From positions 7,564,001-7,628,000 of the forward strand of contig NC_079882.1 of NCBI RefSeq assembly GCF_029227915.1: a DNA stretch of 64,000 nucleotides, in the 5' to 3' direction. Within the stretch, counting starts at the first letter, position 1; every line of letters begins with the position of its first letter. Under the pieces are notes generated by a model, which saw nothing but the letters and a program-made list of their open reading frames with translations, was not told the origin of the DNA and ran no database searches. Source of the DNA: Hydractinia symbiolongicarpus (Eukaryota > Cnidaria > Hydrozoa > Anthoathecata > Hydractiniidae). Shown one piece after another: positions 1 to 10,299 of this stretch. Made by a program: the position numbers and the translations under genes.

Positions 1-1150
1 TGCTAAAAAAAGCCTAAGTCACGTATTGTATGGGTTGATAGGAGAAATAATTAATTGATAGGTGAAAGGCACCTGTATGGTGAGATTTTAATTGGTTGAG
101 AGAACCACTGAGCCTCGGGTAAGAGACGTTATGTACAGTTTGTGAGTAGCAAATATGAAATGAGGGAGAGGGGCCGTGCTGGAGACGTGGAACACATGCA
201 CCTAGGGGTAATCTGGAATAATAGAAAACTAGGCTGACCACCGAGCTAGCGTGTATGCACAGCGCAAACGGTTGATAAAATGTGCACTTAAGGATAGAAG
301 TTTCACTATAAAAGGGTAAAGGAAATGGTGAAGGTACTCATACACTCTTCACTCTCGTTTATACGGGCTAAGGCTACAGCTGGCTGTATTTGCTGGCGTT
401 ACAAATTTGACAAACGCACATGGGATACGTGAACTACGCGGGGAGGAGAGTCGGTGTAGGGACAAATGCGCAAGAAAGGGGAGGGCGAACTAAAATTGAA
501 TTAGTTAAGGATCCAAGTGTAAAAAATATCGCAGCAATTCTAGTACCGAAAATACGAGCGAAAGGAGTGGATAACAAAAATTGATGAAATAAAAAAAAGT
601 TGTATGGACAGTCGTGAATAAAAGGTATAGTACGTATTACGTATAACATGTTAATTCGTTACAAATAAATTAACCTATCTATTTTTTTCCATACCACGTG
701 GTAGTGGTAATTGTTTGTGATACATTTTATTTCATAAGGATACAGCCGGTATTGCAGTAGGTTATTCGGTATAACTTCAACAGTGATTGCGGTTAGCTAC
801 GTTCTCATGTCGTTTTAGCATAAAAATCGCAATATCGCTGCTTCCAGCTGTTTTATAAAGTTTTTTTCGTATTATTGTCTAACTTGGTGTGTCAATAACT
901 TATTCCATACTGGTCTAGCAAAACAAACGTCATTTTCGAACAGTAGGTGATTAGATTTTACAATATTTCGCCATTACTGTTACGTCATTATTTATTTTTA
1001 CCAACATTATAGTAATTTTTTTGCATCACAATTTTTGATTCGACTGGTAATAAAGATATCAATATCGAGGAATCCATATCAGCGATTCCGAGGTAGACAA
1101 CGTGTAGATAAAGGGTCAAAAACCACAGAGTGATTTTTATTACATAAAAT
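1..1150. other. No gene seen
   Basis: No reading frame here has coding character, and I see no tRNA, long tandem repeat or clear transposon end. The sequence is AT-rich with a few short chance frames. A distant regulatory element or an intron of a gene lying off the left edge cannot be excluded. Confidence 0.4.
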
Positions 1151-1158
1151 GTGTTAAT

Positions 1159-1680
1159 CTATCTGTTATAAAAGCGAATAAATGTTGAAATATCATTCGC
1201 AATCTGAAGAGTAGGGTCAAAAGGTAACTTTTTGTAGTATTTTGTGTTCTGAAGTTGGCTGTTTACTTTAAAAATAAAATCAGTTTTATTCATGATAACA
1301 AGACTGCCACCTTTGTCTACTGGTTTAAATATGAGGTCAGGGTTGTTTTTCAAATTTTGTAATAGTGTACTCTCTTTTTATGACAAATTGTGGGACGTAA
1401 ATGATAGTCGATTGGGGGAATAATTAAAAGTATCCCCAATTTCACTTTTTATTCTCTGGAAATATTCCTGAAGATTATGATGTTGGGTAGGAGGTGGACT
1501 CCAGTTTGAGGGTTTTTAACCCTCTTTTTGATTGACTTGCATGAGCAAAAGTAATATCCTGGGCTCATAGACCTGATAAATTTATTCAGGAGTTTTAAAT
1601 GGTCAATCAAAAAAGTGGATGAGGTTGTAAATTTTAATCCTTTGATAAGGATATTTTCCTCCACATTTGGTAATTTATAA
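1159..1680 (-). pseudogene. Penelope-like retroelement relic (N-terminal RT region)
   Basis: Two minus-strand frames read as consecutive pieces of one protein. The upstream piece (about 1680 to 1450) contains EENILIKGLKF, and the downstream piece (1353 to 1159) contains IFKPVDKGGSLVIMNKTDF followed by a Y-Y-K-K-L segment. The K-P-x-D-K-G-G-x-x-V-I-M block followed by a Q-L-x-x-T-x-Y-Y motif is characteristic of the region just before the reverse-transcriptase core of Penelope-like elements. The frames are interrupted between and after the pieces, and neither the catalytic YADD-type motif nor the GIY-YIG endonuclease is present. This is therefore a short dead fragment. Family assignment is from recognition of the motif only. 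Confidence 0.6.
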
Positions 1681-1689
1681 GAGGATAAA

Positions 1690-2730
1690 CTTGTAGTTTT
1701 TGTTTGAGGGAATTATTTTAATTAAATTTTTTTCTTCTATTTCTATCTGTGCTTAGTCTGAGTATTTCTTGCGTTCTTTATGGATTTCAAGCAGTGGATG
1801 TCAAGTAGTGAATATGTTTATTTTTCTTTTTGCAGTTCCGAAACAGAGTTATTCAGCAAAACCAAGTTGGTAGTTACAAACAAGAAATATTGTTTTTGTT
1901 TACGTATGGCTCCTGTCACCATCGTCAAATGGCAAAATAACTTGACAGTGCTGTCTTATGAAAGCTAGAAAGTGTCATTAATATTCTGTTGATGTACCAA
2001 TTGATCGTGCAAGAAAAGAAAAATTGTCAAGCCAAGACAAAGTGCAGCGCAACGAGAAATTTAAAACATATAAAATACTGAATCTTGCTGACTTTTCTGA
2101 ATAACACATAACTAGTGGAAAGCATGCCTATTCTCCAGCATTTAATACCTAAAAATTTATAAACTCCCAAAATGGGAAAGTATTTAAAAAATCGATATCA
2201 CTAAAATTAAATTTTAAAATGAAGCAATTACAAATGCTTGCTAAGCATGGTAAAAAAAATAATAATTGAGTGGTCTGTAAATGTGCTAAATTTGCAAAAA
2301 CAATGTCATAAAAAGCATTAATGTCCATTAATTAGAGACAGAGAAAACCCTAGCCTAACACTTCCGTTTTTTTGTTGACTTACAACGCTATTTTTTATAA
2401 AATGTTAGAGGGACTCTAAATATAATATTTTTTAAATATTTATAAGAGTGTTTAAATTTCAGATGAGGTTCAATGTGCTTATTGTTTTACACTTTTCAGC
2501 TTTAAATGTTCTTCTCTGTGTTTGTCTGAAAAGTACAAAAAAAAGCCGATTTACGGGTAATGATGAATATTTTTAGGACTGGTAAAAATAGTTGTTGTTG
2601 TTGAAGTCTGATTGTAAAAATATGCATGTTTGTTAGTGAAACAGAATACTATTCAGAAATGTTTTCGTTATAAGTCTAAAATTACGTTGTTCTTAGTCTA
2701 TGAAAAAATTCGGCCTAGGTTCTTATGAAA
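1690..2730. other. No gene seen
   Basis: AT-rich sequence with only short chance frames. No conserved protein, RNA gene or strong repeat is evident. Confidence 0.4.
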
Positions 2731-2774
2731 AAAAGTGTCATCATTACAAGCAAGCATTACAAGCATTGTTACTT

Positions 2775-2925
2775 TAGAGGCTTTTGCAGGCAGAAACTTT
2801 CACGAGCTCAAAAACTCGAGAAGTTTTGCGACAAAATCTTTCGCGAAATTTATTTTGAGACGAATTTCGCTTAAAAAACGTCCGCGAAAATCAAAAATCA
2901 CTTCATTTGCAATCTTTTGTGAATG
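2775..2925. repeat. Dispersed repeat rich in TTTCGCGAAA motifs
   Basis: The stretch contains several partly inverted TTTCGCGAAATT / GCGAAATTT words and a gcaacaa-type tail. Similar words recur around 33,430-33,550 and 49,085-49,230, so this looks like one degenerate member of a dispersed family. Frames on both strands stay open through it, but this follows from the self-complementary words and is not taken as coding. Confidence 0.45.
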
Positions 2926-3459
2926 GCAACAATTCACTTTTTTGTTCTTTTCTCTGATTATCAGTAATCGAAAGTCTGCATCCATTATTATTTCAATGAA
3001 TCTGAATATACAAGAAATGTTCGTAACCCCCAAGAAGAATGAAAACACTAAATATTATTGTAGTTTTGACCCTTAAAGTAATGTTCCTGGGTGTGATTCT
3101 GCTGGTTTAAGTTGTGTAGGGTTGACTATGTGAAAAAAAAGGTGAAGTCGCGCGTATACAACAATCGCTTTATGGTTGTTTACAGGGGAAAAATATTTCT
3201 AGAAGTTACTTTTCCGTGTTCTCTTGACACATTTATTGAACAGTTATTACGAAATAACGTAATTTCAAGGCTGTAATAGTACCTTTAGTTAATACGTTGC
3301 AGCTAATGATCATACTTTATGAGGTTTCAATCCAATTAAGATGCGCTAATTAACAAGGGAAACGACATGGCAAAACACTATATAAATGCCTAAAATTTGA
3401 AGATCAGGCATAAGCATTTATTGTTAATCTGTGGCAGATATCAATCAGTATTGCAATCA

Positions 3460-5021
3460 ATGATGAAGCTGTTTCTTCTTTTTTGTGTATTTGCAATGCA
3501 CATCAATGGTAAGTCGTTTAATATCTTGCTTAGAATCAATTTTTGGAAGGCAAACAACGTGTTGCTTATCCATTCGTTTATTTCGTTATTTAGGTTTTTA
3601 TTCCTTAAGCAACGAGGAACAGCCGAACGATTCTGTTGTGGAATATACAGGTATTTTACTTCTTTCAAAATACTACCACTTATCTGTTCAGACATTGTAA
3701 TTAAATAATATCAATATTATCATGTCATGATAAGCGAATTATTTGTAGACTAGGTTTCGACAGCTACAGCAGTCATCGACGGGCTGTAGCTGTCAAAACG
3801 TAGTCTAGATTAAACTCACTTGTTCACGACGTGGTAATATTGATATTATTCATTATTTTAATTTCGTTATCAACTTGTAACATGCACAGTCTGATGATAT
3901 ATATTCTATATTTTATTTCTGTCAGGAGATGTTTCTTTCTTCTGAAAAGCGATCCACTTTTATTTGCTGGCAGAAGATTTAGTAGTGGACGACGATTTGT
4001 GAGTACTAGAAGACGTTTCGTGAACACCAGAAGACGTTTCGTCAACACCAGAAGACGTTTTGTCAACACTAGAAGACGCTTCGTCAACACCAGAAGACGC
4101 TTCGTCAACACCAGAAGACGTTTCGTCAACTCCAGAAGACGATTCGTCAACACCAGAAGACGTTTCGTCAATACCAGAAGACGTTTCGTCAACACTAGGA
4201 GACGATTCGTCAACACCAGAAGACGTTTCGTCAACACTAGAAGACGCTTCGTCAACACCAGGAGACGTTTCGTCAACACCAGAAGACGTTTCGTCAATAC
4301 AAGAAGACGTTCCGTCAACACTAGGAGACGATTCGTCAACACTAGAAGACGCTTCGTCAACACCAGAAGACGATTCGTCAACACCAGAAGACGTTTCGTC
4401 AACACTAGAAGACGATTTACTAACACAAGAAGAAGATTTAGCACAAAAGTGAAAACTGAGGGCGCACCAAAGGTTTCAGACAACGCAGGAAGGCTGTGGG
4501 AAAATTAGTAAAGTTTGGATACAAGCTTTACAAGTCTTATAAATCAAAAAGTAAGTATTTCTTAAACGAAAATTTGTCTGTGTTCCTGTTGAAGATGGCT
4601 CTCATCAGCTCTCCATTTTATTGTGACATCTATGTACTTATTCAAATATGAATCTAGAATCTAGACGACCTTGTTTAAGGTGATTAGTAAGAATAACAAA
4701 GAGAAAGACTTTTTCAACTTTCATATAGTCCAAAACATCATTTTTAAAATTTTAGATGCAATCAACCAAGCGTTAAAAGGATCTCGGATCATCAACAATA
4801 AAAAGAAAGGATTCACCATCTCTCAAAGTAAACTAACCTATAGAAAAGCAGAGAAGTTATTTCGTGAAACTGTGGAAGAGGTAACTAAAAGTGGCAAAGG
4901 AATAACTGTTGGACGCACATACGATGGCAGAACATTGACGTTGCGTCGAATTGGTAATAATGGCAACACCTTGGATATCAAGGACGCGAGTGGACACATA
5001 ACAAAGCTCAGATTGCAATAA
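3460..5021 (+). CDS. Secreted protein with about 20 tandem RRRFVNT repeats; toxin-like C-terminal tip
   Basis: Exon 1 (3460-3508) encodes a signal peptide beginning MMKLFLLFCVFAM and ends at a gtaagt donor in phase 1. Exon 2 (3594-3650, or extended to about 3696) adds a short acidic spacer. A large exon starting after an acceptor near 3926-3948 holds the RRRFVNT heptads (about 4008-4440). A lysine- and tyrosine-rich segment follows up to the donor at 4551. The last exon (4756-5021) joins in the same phase as that segment and ends in a compact domain with ITVGRTYDGR and a final T-K-L-R-L-Q. Two joins are unresolved: exon 2 to the repeat exon is out of phase unless the downstream gtaatt donor is used, and the repeat frame closes at a TAG near 4506 while the Lys/Tyr segment lies in another frame, so a frameshift or tiny intron must lie around 4450-4490. 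A possible AATAAA lies at 5183. The last domain resembles the C-terminal tips of bacterial polymorphic toxins; that is a weak inference. Function is unknown; a basic secreted effector or matrix protein is plausible. Confidence 0.55.
3748..3805. repeat. Imperfect inverted repeat (hairpin)
   Basis: Arms 3748-3770 and 3783-3805 pair over about 23 bases with a few mismatches; the core is CGACAGCTACAGC against GCTGTAGCTGTC. It lies in an intron of the heptad-repeat gene. It may be a small hairpin MITE or a structured intron element. Confidence 0.6.
4008..4440 (+). repeat. 21-nt tandem repeat, about 20 units
   Basis: The unit is close to AGAAGACGTTTCGTCAACAC plus C. Three frames are nearly open: RRRFVNT, STPEDVS and, on the minus strand, LLVLTKR. 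Variation among units falls almost only where RRRFVNT stays unchanged: CGT/CGC/CGA for Arg, ACC/ACT/ACA for Thr, AAC/AAT for Asn, AGA/AGG for Arg, TTC/TTT for Phe. The same changes alter the acidic frame (Val/Ala/Asp, Pro/Leu, Glu/Gly, Thr/Ile), which also has two TGA codons in its first units. This identifies the basic frame as the one under selection. Confidence 0.9.
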
Positions 5022-5029
5022 TCAGTTAT

Positions 5030-7225
5030 TTTTCATCATGAAGCTATTACACTTTATTTGTTTTTTCGTTAACACTATCTTAAATGTTTGTTTTATTAAA
5101 TATACAAGGTTTTAACCATTGGCAAATTTTAGCTGAACCTTGTTAAGAAGACCTATAGTTAGGTAAATTTTTAGATTGAAATAATAAATTTTTAGTATTT
5201 CTTAATTTGTAATCTATTTTCGACTTTCATTATTATTATTATGTTAAACAATCCTTTAAATTCCTGCTTCTTCTTTTTTCATATCTTCGCAAAATTTTAT
5301 TAAAAGCAATTTGCAAAACTTATTTTTTGGCTTTTCGAGCGTGTTAGTTTTCTGTTTGGCTTTATTTTATTCGTTCCCGAGTTTTTTAACTCTCACTCTT
5401 AGCAAATGATATTCAGAACTTTTACTTCCCAAATACATAAAAATATTGATGGTTGCAGCTCTCATTTAAAACAGCAGCTTTTTTAAATTTTGGTTGGTTT
5501 TTAGAAAAACAATGTCCACTGCAAAGACATTAAAAGAAGACTCGCAGCAACTTACAATCCTGCCAAAGTATATTGTAACGACTCAATTCAAAACGACAAT
5601 TTATTTTTTTGGTAAAACTTATATTAACGAGTATTAGGAATTGCACTCCAAAAAGCCAACAAAGTGTTGCGTTTATTTCATTTATTAATGTAGAAGGTCA
5701 AGGCAAGCTTAAAATTGTAATGAGAATTCTTTGAAAACAGATCAATGGCTCATCAGACAGTCGAACGGTGAATATTGATAGTTCACAAAATGACACAGTT
5801 TTTAATAATTGATCTTCCTAATGATTTTTCCTCATTTCGCTGTGGTCGACAGAATGTTTGGTGAGCATATTAAGCGAAAGTTAATGACATTATAGACAAA
5901 AAAGACACAAGACATATTGTGTAAATCATCTTTCACTTTCAAATGTCATCACTTTTATACGGGGGGTCACTTCTCTGAAAAAAAAAACACTTCTCTTCTT
6001 AGTAAAAGCACTTTTCTTCTTTCCTTCGAAATGTTCTATTCCATTCTAAAGGTTTCTCTTCCAAAGTGTGGAACGCTTCTCTTCCATGAACTCAAAAATT
6101 CCTGGACCCAATTCTGGTCCGAAATATTGATTGAGTTGGATTTCTTTAACTCGCGTTTTTGAAAATAACATACCGGTGCCGTAAAAAAAGATCAAAACTC
6201 TTCAAAAATGTTATGCATATATCAGTAGACCATTAACTTTGGAAAAATGTTCAATATTCCTTCCTAGATTGCTTGGTAAACACTGCCACCATTTCGAGAA
6301 CTGTGTCAGCCATTGTGCCATTTATTGTGTCTATTGATAATAACTAAAATTAACAACTCTTCTACTGAGCTAAATTGATTCGATATATTTTTTTATTCAT
6401 GCACATGTGGAACCTGCTACAGTATAAAGCTGTTGGTAAATTGATTGAATCATAAAGGAGAAGTGCTCTTAAATTAGAAAAAAATTGACCCACAGGGACC
6501 ATCGTATTTTTTAGCCTGTCAGTCTTTTGTCAGCTCTTTATTTTGTTCCAAAAAAAGAGCTAAAGAGAATCTAAAAGTTTAATTTACCGGCCATTAACGG
6601 CGATAATACTTCCAAAAAAATGTATTTTCGACAACCAAAGTTACTAAGAATCAAAAGAATATTCGGTTATAAGGTCTTTGTCATCACAACAAATGGTTCC
6701 AAAATTTAACAGCATTTTTGGGCAGCACTTACAAACTTACAAAGTATGGGTTCAACGTTGCTCTTTTTATGCTTTATTGTGATTTCATTTCCATTTCTTT
6801 TTTTTTTTTTCTTTTTATTGTAACTCTGTTTGAGTTTTAATGCTTCTCTCCAATGTCAGTATGTTTTGAAAAATCGAATGGGTATTTTTTCAAGGAGAAC
6901 TGTAGAATATAGATATTTATTTTTACTGCAGCTGAAAACAACTTGGCAAAATATCCTAACACAGAACTTCATCTTCAAACTATTATAATCTTGTTTTAAC
7001 TGATCATTTTATTCCGTAGTAAACATACAAGGGTACGCTGATGCTCGCTAATAAATCATTTTGTGTCCTTTGTATGACATTGGAACTTTCATCTGTATTT
7101 TTTATTAAAAAGTATCTGTTTAAGTCTTTGTACAAAGGCTTTGTAGCATTATATGTCTGGTGAAAACAGGGTACTGTTGTCTTCTCTTATCCTTATAAAG
7201 CAGCAATTTCCAAATAACGATTCTC
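5030..7225. other. No gene seen
   Basis: AT-rich intergenic sequence. A run of CACTTCTC/CTTTTCTTC words around 5960-6080 is pyrimidine-rich but not a clean tandem array. No protein or RNA gene is recognised. Confidence 0.4.
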
Positions 7226-7233
7226 CAGTTTTT

Positions 7234-7330
7234 GTTCAACCTCGACCCCAGGGGGTTCTTGCCTTTTTTAGCCGTCAAATAAGCGCTAGCGGCTTTGACA
7301 TCAGACAACAAACCCTGGGCACGAGAATGG
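7234..7330. mobile_element. Small MITE with CCTCG-CCCAGGG type inverted ends
   Basis: The left end reads ACCTCGACCCCAGGGGGTT and the right end, on the opposite strand, reads ATTCTCGTGCCCAGGGTTT, giving imperfect terminal inverted repeats about 20 bp long around a body of some 55 bp. The same end motif (GCCCTGGGGACAAGGTTG and variants) appears alone or in pairs near 7430, 9510, 9900, 11430, 22080, 45060 and 51115, so this is a dispersed non-autonomous family. Confidence 0.65.
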
Positions 7331-7684
7331 TTTTCGATACAAACAAGAGCTTGTTAGTTTAAACCTCGTTCTCAGAGGTTGTTAGTTTTTTATATTTGGG
7401 CGGAACCTGAACAAGGTTATTATATCATATAAGCACTGGGGACGAGGTTGTTTTAGTTTATAAATGTTTGCATTTTTGCTGGGCCTGATTAGCAATTCTA
7501 CTTGAGTTGGATTCATATGTACGAAGCCAAAATTTCATACAGTGTCCTTAGGCGGAGGAAGGTTTTAGTAACGTTGGAGTAACACTGTGCACAATGCGGT
7601 TAAACTTCACAACTTTATATTTATTACTACAATACTATATTAGTAGTCTTTCTGCCCACTCATAAATTTACTGCATATTATACT

Positions 7685-8993
7685 TTATTTCCCTTTTTTG
7701 ACAGCATTTTTAAGAAATTGCTTTCTTCGCTTAAATCGAAATGATGTCATTCCATAACTGCTCCACAGCTTCTCGTCGCTCATTATTTTGGTTAGTGCCT
7801 TTAAATCGTTATCAACGATTGCCTTTTGAAGAAATTTCCTTGTTTTATCCGTATAATCTCCATGAAACAATAAATCAACAACAATTCCTTTGATAGCTGG
7901 ATTCAATTTATTCCAATTTGCTTTTCCATATGCTTTTACCACATCGGGTTTTGCGAATATTCTTTTCGCTGTTGCGATTTCCTCAGAAACAGCGACTTTG
8001 AAGAGATTATCTTGTGCTCTTTCACTAATGACGATACCTTTCAGGTTGTTCTTAAAAATACAAAACACAGCATAAGTATTACTTAACGCAACACACTGCA
8101 TTATTCAGGGACAATAAAACTTACATTAATATATTTTTTCGCAGCATTTCCTTTCAGTCCGACTCCACCTGACAATTTCTTGGCGTGTTTTTTCCAAACA
8201 CCTGCACTCACGAGATCATTGTACGCCTTTGCTTTCGATCTGTTTTTCAAGTCATACACTCGTCCAATGGTCACCCCTGAATTCTCACCAAAGGAATGAG
8301 CGCTGCGACTGAAGTGCCTACTGCCAGGGATGTTATTTCCGCCGGCTTTCCATGTTAAGCTGAATTCAGAAATTGGACCTAATTGACATAAAAAATCCTG
8401 GTGAATCAACTTGGATTAAAATTCAAAGTTAATAATTCACAACCGTTTATTTAACCGTAATCTCTACATCAGCGACGAAAAGCTTAAAAATAATTACACA
8501 AACCCCTTTTGTGGGATCTCTCTATTTCTATCCTCCTATGAGGGATCGTATGTTCAGCAAAAATTAAAGTATTTATTTACTTTTCAACTTCTTTCCTTTT
8601 CTGTATGGTTTTCGCCTTTTTGATTGAGAAGCACGTCGTCTTGCATTGCTAGGTTTTCTTTTTGGAAACAAATTGGCGAAAGGATAGCATGGATCGTGTT
8701 CTTGTAAGTGATTTTCTTTAATGAAAAAGAAAACAGGCGAGAAATAGCTCGTTTCCGACGCGGTGACCTTTTTTTGTCAACAATATCAAATAAAGAAACA
8801 TAACGCTTTTACCTCCTATGTCATTGTTTAGTTCGTATATTTCATCATTGTCATCAAAGCAGCAAGAGCCTGAATAGAAATTGTTATTACAACGAATAAA
8901 CGATTTTTTTTATAAGATTTGAACGGAAATAAATTTTTTACCTCTTCCAGAATATGTTGTAAATATGAAAATTAGTGTCAGTATCTTTATCAT
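7685..8993 (-). CDS. Secreted pesticin/T4-lysozyme-type protein, possibly catalytically altered
   Basis: Five exons join in phase with GT-AG borders: 8942-8993, 8813-8869, 8581-8700, 8125-8378 and 7685-8050, giving 282 residues. Exon 1 is a signal peptide starting MIKILTLIFIFTTYSGR. Exon 2 is a short acidic, Cys-containing spacer. Exon 3 is a strongly basic linker (KRKPSNARRR, then KRRKPYRKGKK). Exons 4 and 5 carry a lysozyme-fold domain with SGVTIGRVYDL. The Thr-to-Asp spacing of six in GVTIGRVYD equals that of pesticin Thr201/Asp207. The position about 25 residues before the Thr, where the catalytic Glu of a Glu-Gly motif is expected, reads K-A-G-G-N-N. This suggests loss or relocation of the acid. 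Family members cleave bacterial peptidoglycan; here the role may be binding or an altered activity. The bacterial type of the domain in a gene with introns and a signal peptide suggests ancient transfer followed by domestication. I am confident in the gene model, less so in the catalytic-site alignment. Confidence 0.8.
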
Positions 8994-9840
8994 CGCATCG
9001 GTTTGTATGTACACCTGCAAAGATTTTTATTGTAAGTAAGAAGACAACCAAACAATAAACTTTAGTATGTCTTAAAAAAAACGCAAACTAATAGGAAAAT
9101 GGCTATTTCAGAATATGATGTATTTTGGCGGCAAATCGATGAACCCACAATTTCTGTGTAAGTGTTGATAAATTTCTTGTCAGGCTGTAAATAAAGAATG
9201 AAACTGTCTGTGATCTGTTCGGTAGCTTGTTTCGCTTCCATTGTCAGTGTTAATAATCTGTTTTTCTTTCCTTTTTATTTTCTATAAAATTAGTTTCTTT
9301 ATTTATCTACGGTAAATTGTGTTCCACATGCAAATGATTTCAGATAATTACAAGTGAAACTCAATTGCATTGATATTTAACCTACAAATGAAATTGAGAT
9401 AAATGAAAAATATTATTGTTAGAAAAGCAATAGTATTTCACAGAAAAATGCTTTCATTATTAATCTGCACAATAGCCGTTAGAATACCATAGGCGTAGAA
9501 AAGCCCTGGGCACAAGGTTGCATTACGAGCACATCTCTTTGTTATTGCTTTAGAAAGTAGGTTGTGGATCTGAATCTTTTTTAACTTCTAAAACTAGAAC
9601 AAATTCTCACAACATAAAATTCCCCAAATGGCGCAATTCGCGAAAATTTCCTGCCACCAAATTACCCGACGTTAATGTAGTCTAAAAAGTTCTAAAACAG
9701 AATATTAGGTTCATCAAAATCCAGGTCATCCATAATGTCCGGCATAATTTGACCTGTTTATCCTATTGTGTTTCTTTTTTCTTTCTCGGTAGTGAAAACC
9801 TCTGTTCAAAGTGATATTAGAATAAGCTCTACATAACAAA

Positions 9841-9933
9841 TGCAACCTCATTCCCAGTGTTCCTTACCCTAATTTCTATACGAATAGTGGACTTGATGTC
9901 AGAAGAGCTGCAAGATGCCTTGGGGACAAGGTT
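9841..9933. mobile_element. Small MITE, same CCCAGGG/CCTTGGGGAC family
   Basis: The left end GCAACCTCATTCCCAGTG pairs with the right end GCCTTGGGGACAAGGTTG in inverted orientation around roughly 55 bp. It is a second two-ended member of the family at 7234. A single end lies at about 9508-9528. Confidence 0.6.
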
Positions 9934-10190
9934 GATAACGATGAGCACTCTCGTGGGAACTTTCTGTTATAAACTTTAAAGAGACATGGTAAGGAAATCC
10001 ATATTCACGAAATTGTGAAATACACTGGTGACAGCTATCCGAGATCTTTATATAAAGATACGGATGAGGAATGTTAACAACATTTCCATCAAAGGTAAAT
10101 CTTTTATATTACTAACTTTCCCACCATTGTTTATAAAGGAACGCTGATCTATCTGCGTCAAGACTTACAAAGACTGCTTTAAATTTGTGG

Positions 10191-10199
10191 TATATAAAT
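10191..10199 (+). promoter_or_regulatory. Candidate TATA box of the first TIMP gene
   Basis: TATATAAAT lies about 108 bases before the ATG at 10300. The second TIMP gene has the identical word at a similar distance (about 82-90 bases) before its ATG. Keeping the same word in both copies supports a promoter role; the transcription start is not known. Confidence 0.5.
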
Positions 10200-10299
10200 T
10201 ATCAAAACAACCCTATTACAGTGTAGGACGAGAGAGAAAAAGTTGATCACAGGATAAGAAGGAAATCACCAGAAGATTATGCGTAAAGTTTAAATTAAA

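Noticed and set aside
4060-4452. Acidic STPEDVS repeat frame in the 21-nt array
   Set aside because: Unit differences are mostly amino-acid changing in this frame and two TGA codons occur in its first units; the RRRFVNT frame fits selection.
3824-4483. Minus-strand LLVLTKR repeat frame
   Set aside because: It is the complement of the same array, lacks splice support and codon-level conservation.
9111-9162. Possible small exon (acceptor TTTCAG, donor gtaagt) reading EYDVFWRQIDEPTISV
   Set aside because: Good splice sites, but no partner exons or homology; too short to support alone.
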